DNA from: Symbiodinium natans
Lineage: Eukaryota > Sar > Dinophyceae > Suessiales > Symbiodiniaceae
Length of the DNA stretch: 62,000 nucleotides
Assembly (NCBI GenBank): GCA_905221605.1
Contig: CAJNDS010001902.1
Coordinates: 112,501-174,500 of the forward strand
Direction of reading: 5' to 3'
Below, one piece after another: positions 23,700 through 36,600 of this stretch. The translations under genes were made by a program, and so were the position numbers. The notes beneath the pieces were generated by a model. The model saw only the letters and a list, made by a program, of their open reading frames with translations, was not told where the DNA came from and searched no databases. Within the stretch, counting starts at the first letter, position 1, and each line of letters opens with the position of its first letter.

Positions 23700-24908
23700 G
23701 TTGGGAGTCAACCAGCCTCCAGGCCGAACGCGCTAGAGCTTAGCAACAGGCCCCCTTCGCAAGAGCTTAAGGATTCTGCCGAATTCTGCCTTTGCCTAAG
23801 CCATTTTGCCATTTGAAGCTACGAGCTCTGCTGCAAACCGCCGGGTCCCCAATTCCGGGTCTTACGCAACAAGGTTGCAGAGGTAAGCGTAGGTTTTCCA
23901 CTGCTCCGCGAGGTGGAAGGAGAACCCTTTTGTGACTTTCATCATCTGGTAAGGTTTGCAGCACACAGACATCCCGGCAGCAGCGCAACGGTGGTCGACT
24001 TCAGAGCCTGGTTGCTATGCAAGAAGTATCAGTGCGAGGCCTGTTTTTGTGCTTCGAGCAGCTTCCCGGGATGATGCACTCAGAGATCACTGCATTTTTT
24101 TCTGTGCAGTCAATGCGACTTCTTCTCCAAGACACCCATGCTCAAAAAGCCGCTTCGTAGACAAGTACTGGCACGACACGCCCCTCCCCTCCCATCCCCT
24201 CCCAGTTCGAGCTACAGCCCAGTCACGGATTGCTTTGGATTACTGTTGAAGGGATTGCGCGCAGCTGACATGCTTGCCGGAAAAAAACGTCAAACGTTGG
24301 TGAGGATGGAGAAGTCTCCGATAAAGATTGTACGGACTTGCAAACACAGGTGCCAAACACAAGCTATCTAACGGCCTTCAGCGCAACGTAATCCTCCCAA
24401 TGTGCCCCGCTTGAGCACCATGATGTCTTTCGATGCACATGACAAGATGCAGGTTGGGACACTGCAACCACAGTTCTGAAGCACGACCAGTACATGCGCA
24501 GGGCTGCTTGAAGGTGGATGCTGCCTCAACATGTCAAAACGCCTCGTCTTGCAGCGGGGTGTCGAGAGCTCTTGTGGCGAGGAGCAGGTTCGCCCTCTAG
24601 CAGTTTCTGCACTGTGGTACGGCTCCACGACACGGCTGGGCACAGATTCTAATGAGGACTCACTCGCTTTTTGACTGTCTCCGTCACCCTAAATGTAAGT
24701 CATCGCGTCCGATGGTGCGGTGGGCCGTACCCGAATGGGCCGACACCTAAGTTTCCGTCTAGCGGCGTCTCACACTAGGTAACTCACGACAACCAGCGCA
24801 GGGCCGTAAGACGTTCAGACAGTAAAAAGGCCGTGAAGGACTTGTTCTTGGATGCTCGCAACTTTGTTGCGGCAGCGCATAAAGCTGGGCCTTAGGCAGT
24901 TTCAGTTA
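23700..24908. other. unique sequence without a supportable gene
   Basis: Several overlapping short frames of 70-100 codons on both strands, none with a motif or a consistent splice pattern. Heptamers are absent. Confidence 0.4.
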
Positions 24909-26250
24909 CTATGGAGGCCCGTGCGGGACCATTTCCGTATGGCTTTTTTTGGGCTTAGAAATGGGCCCCGGAAAAAGCCTCCCCTTGCACCCCCACATCC
25001 GTGATTCATTTTTGAAAGTTCTCTGACAGCGCCGTTTGGACAGAAAATCAACTGCAGGACGAGACGAGTTCAACTGGTGGTGTTGATGCCGCAACAGCCC
25101 GAAACCCAACCGTTCGAAATTTGCAAAGTGTCTTACCAAATGTGAAGAAGTGCAAGCGACAGCAAGCGAAACCCGGAGTGTATCCCACCTGGATAGATGT
25201 CCGCGCACAAGCAAAGGTCTCATCAGACGTCAGAGGGGAGGCCAAGCCTTCACTGCGTGAGTAGCTACAGCTGCCGATTCCACCGTGCCTCTTGGTTTGT
25301 GGGAGCTTGCCAGGCACCAAGCACGATACAAGCGTGCACATCTTCAGATTTGCATCTGCAACATGCTCACTTGCACAGGTACATCCAAAATTCAGCCAAT
25401 AAACTGCCAATAAGAATGCACCCTTTAGCACTTTGCCAAATGCGCACGCAAGTGTCTCTCGGATCGATGGAATAAGTGCGCAGTTGTGCTTTGCCCATTC
25501 ACTCTTCGGGCCCCTATTTTCAGCCAACTCTGCAAGGAAGTGCTTAAGAACACCAATACAACTTTGTGCTGCAACTAAGCAATAAAAGGGTTCTAAGATT
25601 TTGGAAGTCTTTAGAAACATGGTGAGCAAGAGCAGAATCCATGTCATTGAGCAGCAAAGACAGTTAGAAGAGAGTTGAAAGAGGGCTCACTTGCCATGGT
25701 TCCAGGAAGCAAGCTCCAACGGAGTGGGACAACCCTTTCAAGCCAAAGACCAAGAAGAAGAGCCAAACTGAATGCAAAATTTAAGCAGTGAAAAAAGGAC
25801 CTGGACCGTGCCTCAGTGCCGGATCTGAAGTCTCCATGCCCACAAATGCATGTTTCCGGGGAAAAAATGCGCCGTGAGGCCACAACCCCACAATGGGCCC
25901 ACGTCAGGCACAAACGTTGCAACAAAGCAAAAACCGTCTTGGCCAAACTTGTTTGGAGCTGCTTAAGCAAAAAACGTGGCTTCTGCTTTGCTTCCAAACT
26001 GCCCCACAACAAGATGGCCCTTAAATGAACGCAGTCTGCCACCCCTTATGTCCAGTGGAGGAAGGGAGGGGTGTTGGTTGTTTTGCGGAACTTAGCACGC
26101 GCGGTAAACTCTTAATGCCTAAAAAAAACACTTTATTTTTGGTAACTAAGATTTGGCTTTGGAAATGGAGCTCTGAAATTATTGATGGACACTCTATTCC
26201 AATCTTGTCAATCTTAAGACGTGCGTATCTAAAATTATAATATCTTAAAA
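24909..26250. repeat. left member of a dispersed repeat mosaic
   Basis: About 25010-25195 matches 31214-31400, sharing TGACAGCGCCGTTTGGACAG, GAGACGAGTTCAACTG and the segment GTTCGAAATTTGCAAAGTGT. About 24910-24965 is an inverted match to 30860-30930. A 199-codon minus frame (25048-25647) runs partly through the repeat; it has a hydrophobic start and no motif, so I do not call it a gene. Confidence 0.65.
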
Positions 26251-29080
26251 ATTAATCAATAACATTATTACATTGTACATGTTTCAAATCGTGCGTACAG
26301 AAAATCTTAACACAACAGCAGATCTCTCCAAATTTGCGGTTGTAGAGCTTGCAACTTTTGCGAGGCGTGACCTCTGAGTGGCAACCTTTCAAGAACAGGG
26401 TTGACTCCAAAGAAACCCTGTTTCCAAAAAAAGTACCATTCAGAGGCTGTACCAAAATAAAATTTGCAAAAATTTGGCTAGGTCTCTTAAAACATTTGCC
26501 AGCAAAAAGATTCTCACCACTTCGATCCAACACACCAGGCGACCGAAACCACCAGCACTCTGAAACGCAGAAAGGCAACCTTCAAAAAATCAGAAACAGG
26601 CAAGATAAAACAAATCTTCAAGAAAATCTCTTCCAAAGATTGCCACGCAAGAAGTTGCCCAAGCAAAATTTTTGCAAATTTTATTGGGACAGCCTCTGGA
26701 CTGTACTTTTCGGGAACAGGGTTCTTTGGGGTCAACCGGTTCTGAAAGGTTGCCACTCCAGAGGTCACGCTCGCAAAAGTTGCAAGTTAGAGGAATGATT
26801 GCGGCTGAAAGCAAATCAACAACAAAACCTAAAAAATTCAAAAACTCATCAAAAACAGCACTTCAGTGAGTTTCTGTGACACTCCGGTGTTTCGCTTGCT
26901 GTCGCTTGCACTTATTCACATTTTGGTAAGACACTTTGCAAATTTCGAACGGTGGTTGCCTTTCTGCGTTTCAGAGTGCCTGGTGGTTTTAGTCGCTCTG
27001 GTGTGTTGAATTGAATTTTCAAAAAACAGAAAGCCGAATGACGAATACCTTGTAAATGTGCCGTGCACTTACTATGCGCTGCAGCAAAGCCAAAGCCATC
27101 AGTGGGCATCCACCAGCAGTGCGAATTGACCTGGGCTTTTGTTCACTTAGAGGGGGGGAGGAGGGGACAAGACACATTGTTGCAAGCATTCACTTTGGTG
27201 ACCATGCCAAAACACTGGCCTTTACATGAACAAAACACGCTGTCGCAAGTTCGATGCTTTTGGACCATGCCTAAAACGCTGGTTTTCCAGCTTTTGCAAT
27301 TCTAAGTTTGTCGACCTCTTAAAAGAAAGCTTCAGCTTGCAAAAATGGCTCTCTTTGTAGGTCGTCCAGCAATTTGTTCTGCACTGTGGAAGCCCTTTCA
27401 GCGGCTCCAATTCAAGCACAGTTTTAGGACTCAAAACAGCCCCCCCAAAAAACACTTGAATTGCTGCCCTTCATTCAAACTTACCTCGCGTTTTCTCGCT
27501 TACACACCCACCTCCACCCATTCTGTCTTACCAGTCACACACATTCCCACACACTTGCAAACACTGCACAATGTGCAACCCACTACCACCTGTGAACTGA
27601 TGCACACACAGACACACACATGACACGTCTGTAAATGAGACTTTCTTTTTGCTTGATTTTTGCTGTTTCTTTTTTGGGACCCATACTCTTTTCAAAATTG
27701 TCTTCGAACCAAACTTTTGGTGCAAATTTTTTAAAGATCAAGATCACTGTGCTGGTGGTTGTGACTCTGCAGGACAAGACGAGTTCAACTGTGGTGTTGA
27801 TGCGCGCAACGCCACAGACAAGATAAAACAAATGTTCAAGAAAATCTCTTCCAAAGATTGCCACAAAACTTTTAACTTGTTGCAGTGTCAGGTCAAGACC
27901 GGACTTGCAGACACCTCTTGCCTTCAAAAAAGAATTGTTTTTCACTTGGATCGGATGCCTCAAAAAAACCACAGCTGATTTTGATTTGAAAGTTTGCACC
28001 CAAAAATCGGTTTTCAAAAAACAGAAGCCGAATGACGAATACATTGTAAATGCGCCGTGCACTTACCCGTGTCTGAAACACACAGCCGCTATGCGCTGTG
28101 GACCTAGCAGTTAGACAGCAGTTACCAATTCATCGTTAACAGTTAGTATAAGCACTCCGTGCAGTGCGAATCGACCTGGGCGTTTGTCTACTTTTTGGAG
28201 TTTATCTGTTTTAAGAGACGCAAGCATTCATGTCTTTGGTGACCATGCCAAAACACTGGCATTTACATGCAACACGCTGTCGCAAGTTCGATGCTTTTGG
28301 ACCATGTCTAAAACGCTGGTTGTCAGCATTTTGCAATTCTGAGTTTGTCGACCTCTTAAAAGAAAGCTTCAAAGTTCTTGATTCTTTTACACTTACACAT
28401 TTTGAGGCCAAAGTGGTGCTAAGTGTGTTTTCAGACCAGCACAGTGAAACCCAAAGGTCCAAGCTGTCATTTCTTGATCTTTAAAAAATTTGCAGCAAAA
28501 GTTCGGTTTGAAGACAATTTTGAAAAGAGTATGGGTCCCAAAAAAGAAACAGCAAAAATCAAGCGAAAAGAGAAAGCCTCATTTACAGTGTCGTGTGTGT
28601 GTGTGTGTGGCTGTGGGATGGGGTGAGTGCAAAAAGGCAGAGGCTCAGATGACTTCCAGCAAAGCCTTGGCAGGTCTGTGGTGTTGGTGTTGGTGAAGTC
28701 GGAGCATCAGTTGTTCACCAGTGGTGGGTTGCACATTGTGCAGTGTTTGCAAGTGTGTGGGAATGTGTGTGACTGGTGAGACAGAATGGGTGGAGGTGTG
28801 TGAGCGAGAAAACGCGAGGTGAGTTTGAATGAAGGGCAGCAATTCAAGTGTTTTTTGGGGGGGCTGCTTTTGAGTTCCAAAACTGTGCTTGAATTGGAGC
28901 CGCTTGAAAGGGCCTCCACAGTGCAGAACAAATTGCTGGACGACCTACAAAGAGAGCCATTTTTGTAAGCTGATCAAGGCATGGTCCTTACTTGTGTAGA
29001 GCACGGAGCAGCTGAAAACAGCAATTTCTTGCCAAGCTACTGATGGATAGAATGCAGCTCATGTGCAAGTAGTCGTGACT
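26250..29080. repeat. inverted and direct repeat mosaic
   Basis: Segments here recur in the 29-33 kb copies in both orientations. The GGGACCCATACTCTTTTCAA segment is inverted at about 27640-27710 and direct at about 28508, 30060 and 32246; GGACGACCTACAAAGAGAGC is direct at about 28936 and inverted near 27350; GCAAGTTCGATGCTTTTGGA recurs at 27244 and 28280. No transposase, reverse transcriptase or other enzyme motif is visible in any frame. Confidence 0.8.
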
Positions 29081-30986
29081 CTGCAGGACGAGACGAGTTC
29101 AACTGTAGTGTTGATGTCGCAATGTTGCGCGCGACGCCCGAACCCAACCGTTCGAAATTTGCAAAGTGTCTTACCAAAATGTGAATAAGTGCGAGCGACA
29201 GCGAGCGAAACACCGGAGTGTATTCAACACAGAAACTCACTGAAGTGCTGTTTTTGATGAGTTTTTGATTTTTTAGGTTTTGTTGTTAATTTGCTTCCAG
29301 TCGCAATCATTCCTCTAACTTGCTGGTTGCAACTTTTGCGAGGCGTGACCTCTGAGTGGTAACCTTTCAGAGAACAGAGTTGACTCCAAAGAAACCCGAA
29401 AAGTACCAGTCCAGAGGCTGTGCCAAACAAAATTTGCAAAAATTTTGCTTGGGCAACTTCTTGCGTGGCAATCTTTGGAAGAGATTTTCTTGAAGATTTG
29501 TTTTATCTTGCCTGTTTCTGATTTTTTGAAGGTTGCCTTTCTGCGTTTCAGAGTGCCTGGTGGCTTCGGTCGCTCTGGTGTGTTGGATCGAAGTGGTGAG
29601 ATCTTTTGCTGGCAAATGTTAAGAGACCTTGCAAAACTTTTGACTTGTTGCAGTGTCAGGTCAAGACCGGACTTGCAGACACCTCTTTGCCTTCAAAAAA
29701 GAATTGTTTTTCACTTGGATCGGATGCCTCAAAAAGACCACAGCTGATTTTGATTTGAAAGTTTACACCCAAAAATCGATTCCAAGCCCAATTTTCAAAA
29801 AACAGAACCAAAGGCAGTGTGGTCTGGCTTTGTGTCGTTTTTTGCTTTGCCAAATATTGACCCTTTCCAGTGTTGGGTCTGGCATTGGACGATTGGTTGT
29901 TTTGAATTTGGATCGGCGATGGCTCAAGACCTATTGGCTTTTTTGACAAGTTTTGAGGCCAAAGTGGTGCCAAGTGTGTTTTCAGACCAGCACAGTGAAA
30001 ACCCAAAGGTCCAAGCTGCCATTTCTTGATGTTTAAAAAATTTGCACCAAAAGTTCGGTTCGAAGACAATTTTAAAAAGAGAAGGTATGGGTCCCAAAAA
30101 AGAGACAGCAAAAATCAAGCGAAAAGAGAAAGCCTCATTTACAGGCGTGTGTCGTGTGTGTGTGTGGCTGTGGAATGTGGTAAGTGCAAAAAGGCAGAGG
30201 CTCAGGTGACTTCCGCAGCAAAGCCTTGGCAGGTCTGTGGTGTTGGTGTTGGTGAAGTCGGAGCATCAGTTGTTCACAGGTGGTGGTGGGTTGCACATTG
30301 TGCAGTGTTTGCAAGTGTGTGGGAATGTGTGTGACTGGTGAGACAGAATGGGTGGAGGTGTGTGAGCGAGAAAACGCGAGGTGAGTTTGAATGAAGGGCA
30401 GCAATTCAAGTGTTTTTTGCGGGGGCTGCTTTTGAGTCCTAAAACTGTGCTTGAATTGGGGCCGCTTGAAAGGGCCTCCACAGTGCAGAACAAATTGCTG
30501 GACGACCTACAAAGAGAGCCATTTTTGTAAGCTGATCAAGGCATGGTCCTTACTTGTGTAGAGCACGGAAGCAGCTGAAAACAGCAATTTCTTGCCAAGC
30601 TACTGATGGATAGAATGCAGCTCATGTGCAAGTGGTCGTGACTCTGTGGAATGTGGTAAATCGGCTGAAAATTGGGATTTTTTAAGATTTTGAGGGCCCA
30701 AAAATGAACCCCGAAAAATAGACCCCAAAATGCCAAAATGCGTCACCAAAAATAGGCCCCGTAATTTGAGCTTGAGGTGGAGCCACGCAAGGCAAATTAG
30801 ATCAGGGAGCCAAAAGTGATGCCAAAAAATGGGGCCTGTTTTTGGGCCCGGATTTTTGCTTTTCCGCGGCCCATTTCTGAGCCCAAAAAAGCCACACGAA
30901 ACGGTCCCGCAGAACGGGCCTCCACAGTTGCCAGTTGCAAGCCGTTGTTACTTGAGTTCACGCAACTTACAGGGCCACACTGCCAC
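29081..30986 (+). repeat. segmental duplication, copy 1
   Basis: A unit of about 1.9 kb starting CTGCAGGACGAGACGAG and ending ...GGGCCACACTGCCAC. It is nearly identical to 31258-33172 at an offset of 2177-2186 bases; the last ~1.5 kb differ at very few positions (for example GCAGAACAAATTG against GCAGAACGAATTG). Every open frame is repeated in the second copy and none resembles a known protein. Confidence 0.93.
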
Positions 30987-31257
30987 ATGTTGGCTGCACT
31001 TCTCTGCAGCGAGTCTGCATTCAAGATTACCAGGTCTGAGCAAGGATGAAACGCTGGCAGCGTGACCGAAAATGCCCAGCAACACTGATGAGCATTGCAC
31101 TCAAGGTTCAATGCCCATCCGAACTGTGGGCCGGAAAAATGGGGCCCAAAAACGGGGACGTTTTTTGGGCCCCTGCTTGCCCCCACATCCGTGATTGATT
31201 TTGTTTGAAATAAGCATTTTTGAAAGTCTCTGACAGCGCCGTTTGGACAGAAGTCAA
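30987..31257. other. spacer between the duplicated units
   Basis: About 271 bases present only between the copies. It contains ATTTTTGAAAGTCTCTGACA, also found near 25010, so it is itself part of the dispersed mosaic. Confidence 0.7.
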
Positions 31258-33172
31258 CTGCAGGACGAGACGAGTTCAACTGTGGTGTTGATGCCGCAAT
31301 GTTGCACGCGACGCCCGAACCCAACCGTTCGAAATTTGCAAAGTGTCTTACCAAAATGTGAATAAGTGCGAGCGACAGCGAGCGAAACACCGGAGTGTAT
31401 TCAACACAGAAACTCACTGAAGTGCTGTTTTTGATGAGTTTTTGAATTTTTTAGGTTTTGTTGTTAATTTGCTTCCAGTCGCAATCATTCCTCTAACTTG
31501 CCGGTTGCAACTTTTGCGAGGCGTGACCTCTGGAGTGGCAACCTTTCAGAGAACAGGGTTGACCCCAAAGAAACCCTGTTCCCGAAAAGTACCAGTCCAG
31601 AGGCTGTGCCAAACAAAATTTGCAAAAATTTTGCTTGGGCAACTTCTTGCGTGGCAATCTTTGGAAGAGATTTTCTTGAAGATTTGTTTTATCTTGCCTG
31701 TTTCTGATTTTTTGAAGGTTGCCTTTCTGCGTTTCAGAGTGCCTGGTGGCTTCGGTCGCTCTGGTGTGTTGGATCGAAGTGGTGAGATCTTTTGCTGGCA
31801 AATGTTAAGAGACCTTGCAAAACTTTTGACTTGTTGCAGTGTCAGGTCAAGACCGGACTTGCAGACACCTCTTTGCCTTCAAAAAAGAATTGTTTTTCAC
31901 TTGGATCGGATGCCTCAAAAAGACCACAGCTGATTTTGATTTGAAAGTTTACACCCAAAAATCGATTCCAAGCCCAATTTTCAAAAAACAGAACCAAAGG
32001 CAGTGTGGTCTGGCTTTGTGTCGTTTTTTGCTTTGCCAAATATTGACCCTTTCCAGTGTTGGGTCTGGCATTGGACGATTGGTTGTTTTGAATTTGGATC
32101 GGCGATGGCTCAAGACCTATTGGCTTTTTTGACAAGTTTTGAGGCCAAAGTGGTGCCAAGTGTGTTTTCAGACCAGCACAGTGAAAACCCAAAGGTCCAA
32201 GCTGCCATTTCTTGATGTTTAAAAAATTTGCACCAAAAGTTCGGTTCGAAGACAATTTTAAAAAGAGAAGGTATGGGTCCCAAAAAAGAGACAGCAAAAA
32301 TCAAGCGAAAAGAGAAAGCCTCATTTACAGGCGTGTGTCGTGTGTGTGTGTGGCTGTGGAATGTGGTAAGTGCAAAAAGGCAGAGGCTCAGGTGACTTCC
32401 GCAGCAAAGCCTTGGCAGGTCTGTGGTGTTGGTGTTGGTGAAGTCGGAGCATCAGTTGTTCACAGGTGGTGGTGGGTTGCACATTGTGCAGTGTTTGCAA
32501 GTGTGTGGGAATGTGTGTGACTGGTGAGACAGAATGGGTGGAGGTGTGTGAGCGAGAAAACGCGAGGTGAGTTTGAATGAAGGGCAGCAATTCAAGTGTT
32601 TTTTGCGGGGGCTGCTTTTGAGTCCTAAAACTGTGCTTGAATTGGGGCCGCTTGAAAGGGCCTCCACAGTGCAGAACGAATTGCTGGACGACCTACAAAG
32701 AGAGCCATTTTTGTAAGCTGATCAAGGCATGGTCCTTACTTGTGTAGAGCACGGAAGCAGCTGAAAACAGCAATTTCTTGCCAAGCTACTGATGGATAGA
32801 ATGCAGCTCATGTGCAAGTGGTCGTGACTCTGTGGAATGTGGTAAATCGGCTGAAAATTGGGATTTTTTAAGATTTTGAGGGCCCAAAAATGAACCCCGA
32901 AAAATAGACCCCAAAATGCCAAAATGCGTCACCAAAAATAGGCCCCGTAATTTGAGCTTGAGGTGGAGCCACGCAAGGCAAATTAGATCAGGGAGCCAAA
33001 AGTGATGCCAAAAAATGGGGCCTGTTTTTGGGCCCGGATTTTTGCTTTTCCGCGGCCCATTTCTGAGCCCAAAAAAGCCACACGAAACGGTCCCGCAGAA
33101 CGGGCCTCCACAGTTGCCAGTTGCAAGCCGTTGTTACTTGAGTTCACGCAACTTACAGGGCCACACTGCCAC
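31258..33172 (+). repeat. segmental duplication, copy 2
   Basis: Second copy of the ~1.9 kb unit. Small insertions near 31540-31600 relative to copy 1 account for the shift of the offset from 2177 to 2186. Identity ends abruptly at TGCCAC|GGCCTGG, where the heptamer-bearing gene region begins. Confidence 0.93.
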
Positions 33173-33513
33173 GGCCTGGAGCGTCAGGCTTCCGGGGTTT
33201 GATGCTCCGAAAACAGGAGGGAGGGTCCATTTCGGGGGGGGGGGGGGCATGTGTGAAAGCGTGCATCCCGTCTTACTGGAGAGATAATTCAACCAGGCTC
33301 CAGCGCTTTGCTGTCGCTGACATGATGTCAGGTCAAGAGGTCATCAAAAGTCCAAGGCAATGAGCGGCCTGACGCAGAAGGTGTTCTTCGCGCAGGACCG
33401 GCTCCAAACCGCCCAAGGGAGCTCCGACCTTCCACCTCTTCCCCACACCCAGAGACTCCAAAACCCCAGGGTCACCGAGACCATGGTTACCATGGTTCAA
33501 GTAGGGGCTGTGT

Positions 33514-33657
33514 CTACATGGCCAGGTACTGGTAGTGCCCGGTTTCTCCCGGGCCCTGCCACCAGCACCGCCAGGCGCAGGTCGCAGCCAGGGCCGTACT
33601 CAGCAGGCAGACAAGCCCGAGCAGCGCGAGCTCGTGCGGAGGGCCGGCGGCCAGGCC
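33514..33657 (-). CDS. protease last exon: transmembrane anchor and stop
   Basis: 48 codons in phase 0 after GAGCAG|, reading [16 protein letters not shown] then [18 protein letters not shown] and a short tail ending HYQYLAM, TAG at 33514-33516. One hydrophobic helix near the C-terminus with Arg/Trp residues after it suggests a type I anchor. Confidence 0.7.
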   Translation of the reverse strand, partial: GLAAGPPHELALLGLVCLLSTALAATCAWRCWWQGPGETGHYQYLAM

Positions 33658-36600
33658 CTGCTCATGAGTCTGTACTCGAGCTTATAAGACTGTATCACTT
33701 TTCTTACACTTTATGCGACTCTATATATATATATATATGTTCTGCGACATCCTTATACTGGCTTCAAGGCTTTAGCATCGACATTTGGGGTTCGGGGCCC
33801 TGGGCTCTGAAGCTTAGGAGCACTTCTCTGCCCACCTCTGCCACCAATGCAGCTCCCCTCTTGTCTCCGACGGGCAGCACGTGCACCCTGGCGCCGTCGA
33901 CGTCGAAGACCACGGAGACCTTGCGAAGGAGGGGGTCGCCGATGATCCTGAGAATTCAGCTGCTTGGGGCGGGTTTTTTGTTGCGTGCTGGGATCTTAAG
34001 ACTGCGAGAGGGGCACCTAACCCTAAACCCTAAACCCTAAACGCTGAACCCTCAACCCTAAACCCCAAACCCTAAACCATCTTGAGTATAGCCACCTGCA
34101 AACCTCAAGCCTTGATGTCTCAGAAATGCCTGGCATCGCCCCCCCCCCCCCCCCCCGCTATCCTCGATCCTCTGGTTACGCTTTGCCGAACACTCCAGGG
34201 CCTCACCCAATCCACACCCAGAACCCCTAAACCCTAAACCCTGAACCCTGAACCCTAAACCCTAAACCCTAAACCCCATTACAGCTTCGTCATGCCAAGG
34301 GCTCAAGTAAGGGATGTTTGCGCTGGCCGGAATCACCAGGAGGCGAAGCGCACAGTAAGAAGAAAAGGTCGACGTCGGAGGCTCCAGCAACTCGTCCTGT
34401 CTCACACGCAGGGCTTACTTGAATTCATCGGGATGAGCGGGTCAGGAGCAAGAAAAACGGTTCCAGCAGCCAGCACGGCTTGAGGGATTAACTATAGAAA
34501 GATGGAAGAGCAAAACGAATACAGAGCTCAGAGCATGGATATCTGGTGAGCGGCTGATGCCGAGAGTGCGGAATAGCGCAGAGGAAAAGCAAGCCGTGCC
34601 CTTTGAGCATGCAGGTCCTGGGTGAGATTCACCCTCAAGGTTCTCCCATCTTCGCCAGGAAGCTCGAAGACGAGGTCGTTCAGTCCGGCGTCGCACCTGC
34701 CCGTCTGCGACCGAGGTTTGGGGCGCACTCTTCGACCCAAGGGTTCGAGGTAACCGAGGCTGCATGCGCTGGTCCTTTAGTGTTCTTAGCGTGACACACG
34801 GGGGCTGGAAGTCAAGGGCAAGCTACTTCGGGGGACGATGCAGAGCCAGCAGCCATTCACCGAAGTAGCGAGTCAAAGGCCGCGGGCTGAAGTCCAAGCA
34901 GTGATCTTTTGCGTCCTAGAACTTACCTTCGACCCGCAAAGAGCCTCAACCCGGGATCCAATTTCGGTAGTCTGAACTTGTTCCGATGTTGTAAGGTTCA
35001 GGGCTTCGGTCGCCCGGGTTCACGGCTCACGGGTTGTACATCTTGGGAGTCTCCCCCACCTGCACAGCAGCCTCTGTGATTCATCCACTGCGAGGCTGGG
35101 AAGCCCTCCATGGCCGTAGGTAAGCGCCATGACAACGTAGCCCACCAAGCCCTCTCGCTTCGTGCTTCGGGCTTCAGGGCACCCATAAACCCTAAACCCT
35201 AAACCCTAAATCCTAAACCCTAAACCCTAAACCCTAAACCCTAAACCCTATGTGTAAAGTTGTAGAGGGCTGGGCATCCTTGGGCTTCGAGCGGAACGTT
35301 CGACATGACAACAGGTAGCCTAGAACCACCTAAACCCTAAACCCTAAACCCTAAACCCTAAACCCTAAACCCTAAACCCTAAACCCCAAACCCTAAACCC
35401 TAAACCCTAAACCCTAACCCTAAACCCTAAACCCTAAACCCTAATTACGACTCTGCTCCTCAGGCACGGCCAGGAAAGAGCTGCCGGAATCCAGGAGGCC
35501 CTTTCCTTAGGGTAGCTATACATTAAACTTTTAGCTGCCTTACTAAGAAACCCAATAAACCCCAAAAAAGGTAAGGATCTAAAGTTACGGTAAAGTACCA
35601 CAAAGTTTCCTTTCGCCAGAAGCAGCTGATTCTTGCCGTTGAAGACCGACATTTTCACCTCACAGCTGTCGAAGTGCCCCCCCAAACCTTCAACAACACC
35701 CGGTCCGGATCCCTTTGTAAACATCTTGCAGAAGGTGACCCTAAACCCTAAACCCTAAACCCTAAACCCTAAACCCTAAACCCTAAACCCTAAACCCTAA
35801 ACCCTAAACCCTAAACCCTAAACCCCTCCCAACGCGAAGCCTTTGAGTCCCGACCTCCACCATCCAGTAGCCAGGCTCCGTGTCCTGGTCTCTACTCACG
35901 ACCTTGACGGGGATGCTGCTGCCGCCCTCCGCTTTCTCCATCGCCTTCACGAGATCTTTCCTAGTTCATGGCTGGGATAGTATCAAAAATTCAAAATCAT
36001 ATTCCTTAGTGGGTTTAAGTACCCTTAAAAACGTAAAATGTTACCCAACGATGACAAAGTTGCACTTCGCCCAGACTGAGGAGGCTCTGGCCGCCTTCGC
36101 CGCGCAGCGAAAGGGAGAAGCCAAAGTGCGCGCAGCCGCTTCGGAGCTGTAAAGCTTGGAGGAGGGTCTGGTTCGTCGGTGCTTGCTGCAGCGGTGGGAA
36201 AGCCAGCCCTGCCAATCCTGAGCTATTGAGCAGTTACCAGGATAGGGATATATAAGAAAAGTAGCAAATCATCTGCTATCCCTCTCACCTCTCAATCATA
36301 TGTAACAACCAAAAACTGAGAGTCTTAACACCTCACGGAACCATTCTCCAACCCTGCAAAGAACAGCCAAACAGGTCCCAAATATGCAGAACCCAGAAGC
36401 CGTCAAAGGCCCCCTGCTCCTGGACGCCCTGAATCTTTAGCGCAAGCATGAGCTCCAGCTGCTCCAGGCACAGGGACCCAGCGCAAACCCGCTCTTCGAC
36501 GATGGGGATCGCGATGACCTCACCGAGTCCGTATCGGATCAAATACTCTGGTACGAGCAGCTGTCCATGAACGTCCTGTCGCCGGGGCGAGGCGCTGACC

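Noticed and set aside
23785-23830. Spliced-leader relic (AGCCATTTTG-like text)
   Set aside because: Only about ten bases match the dinoflagellate leader core and no gene follows, so chance is likely.
25048-25647. 199-codon minus-strand frame
   Set aside because: Its C-terminal part overlaps a dispersed repeat, it has no ATG at the frame start and no recognisable domain.
29656-32297. Pair of identical 151-codon minus frames and related repeated frames
   Set aside because: Their repetition reflects the segmental duplication; they have no motif, and frames on both strands are equally open.
33602-33668. Plus-strand exon-like reading [19 protein letters not shown]
   Set aside because: It looks coding, but the opposite strand reads a membrane helix and stop that continue the aspartic protease in phase, so the plus reading is a shadow of GC-rich codons.
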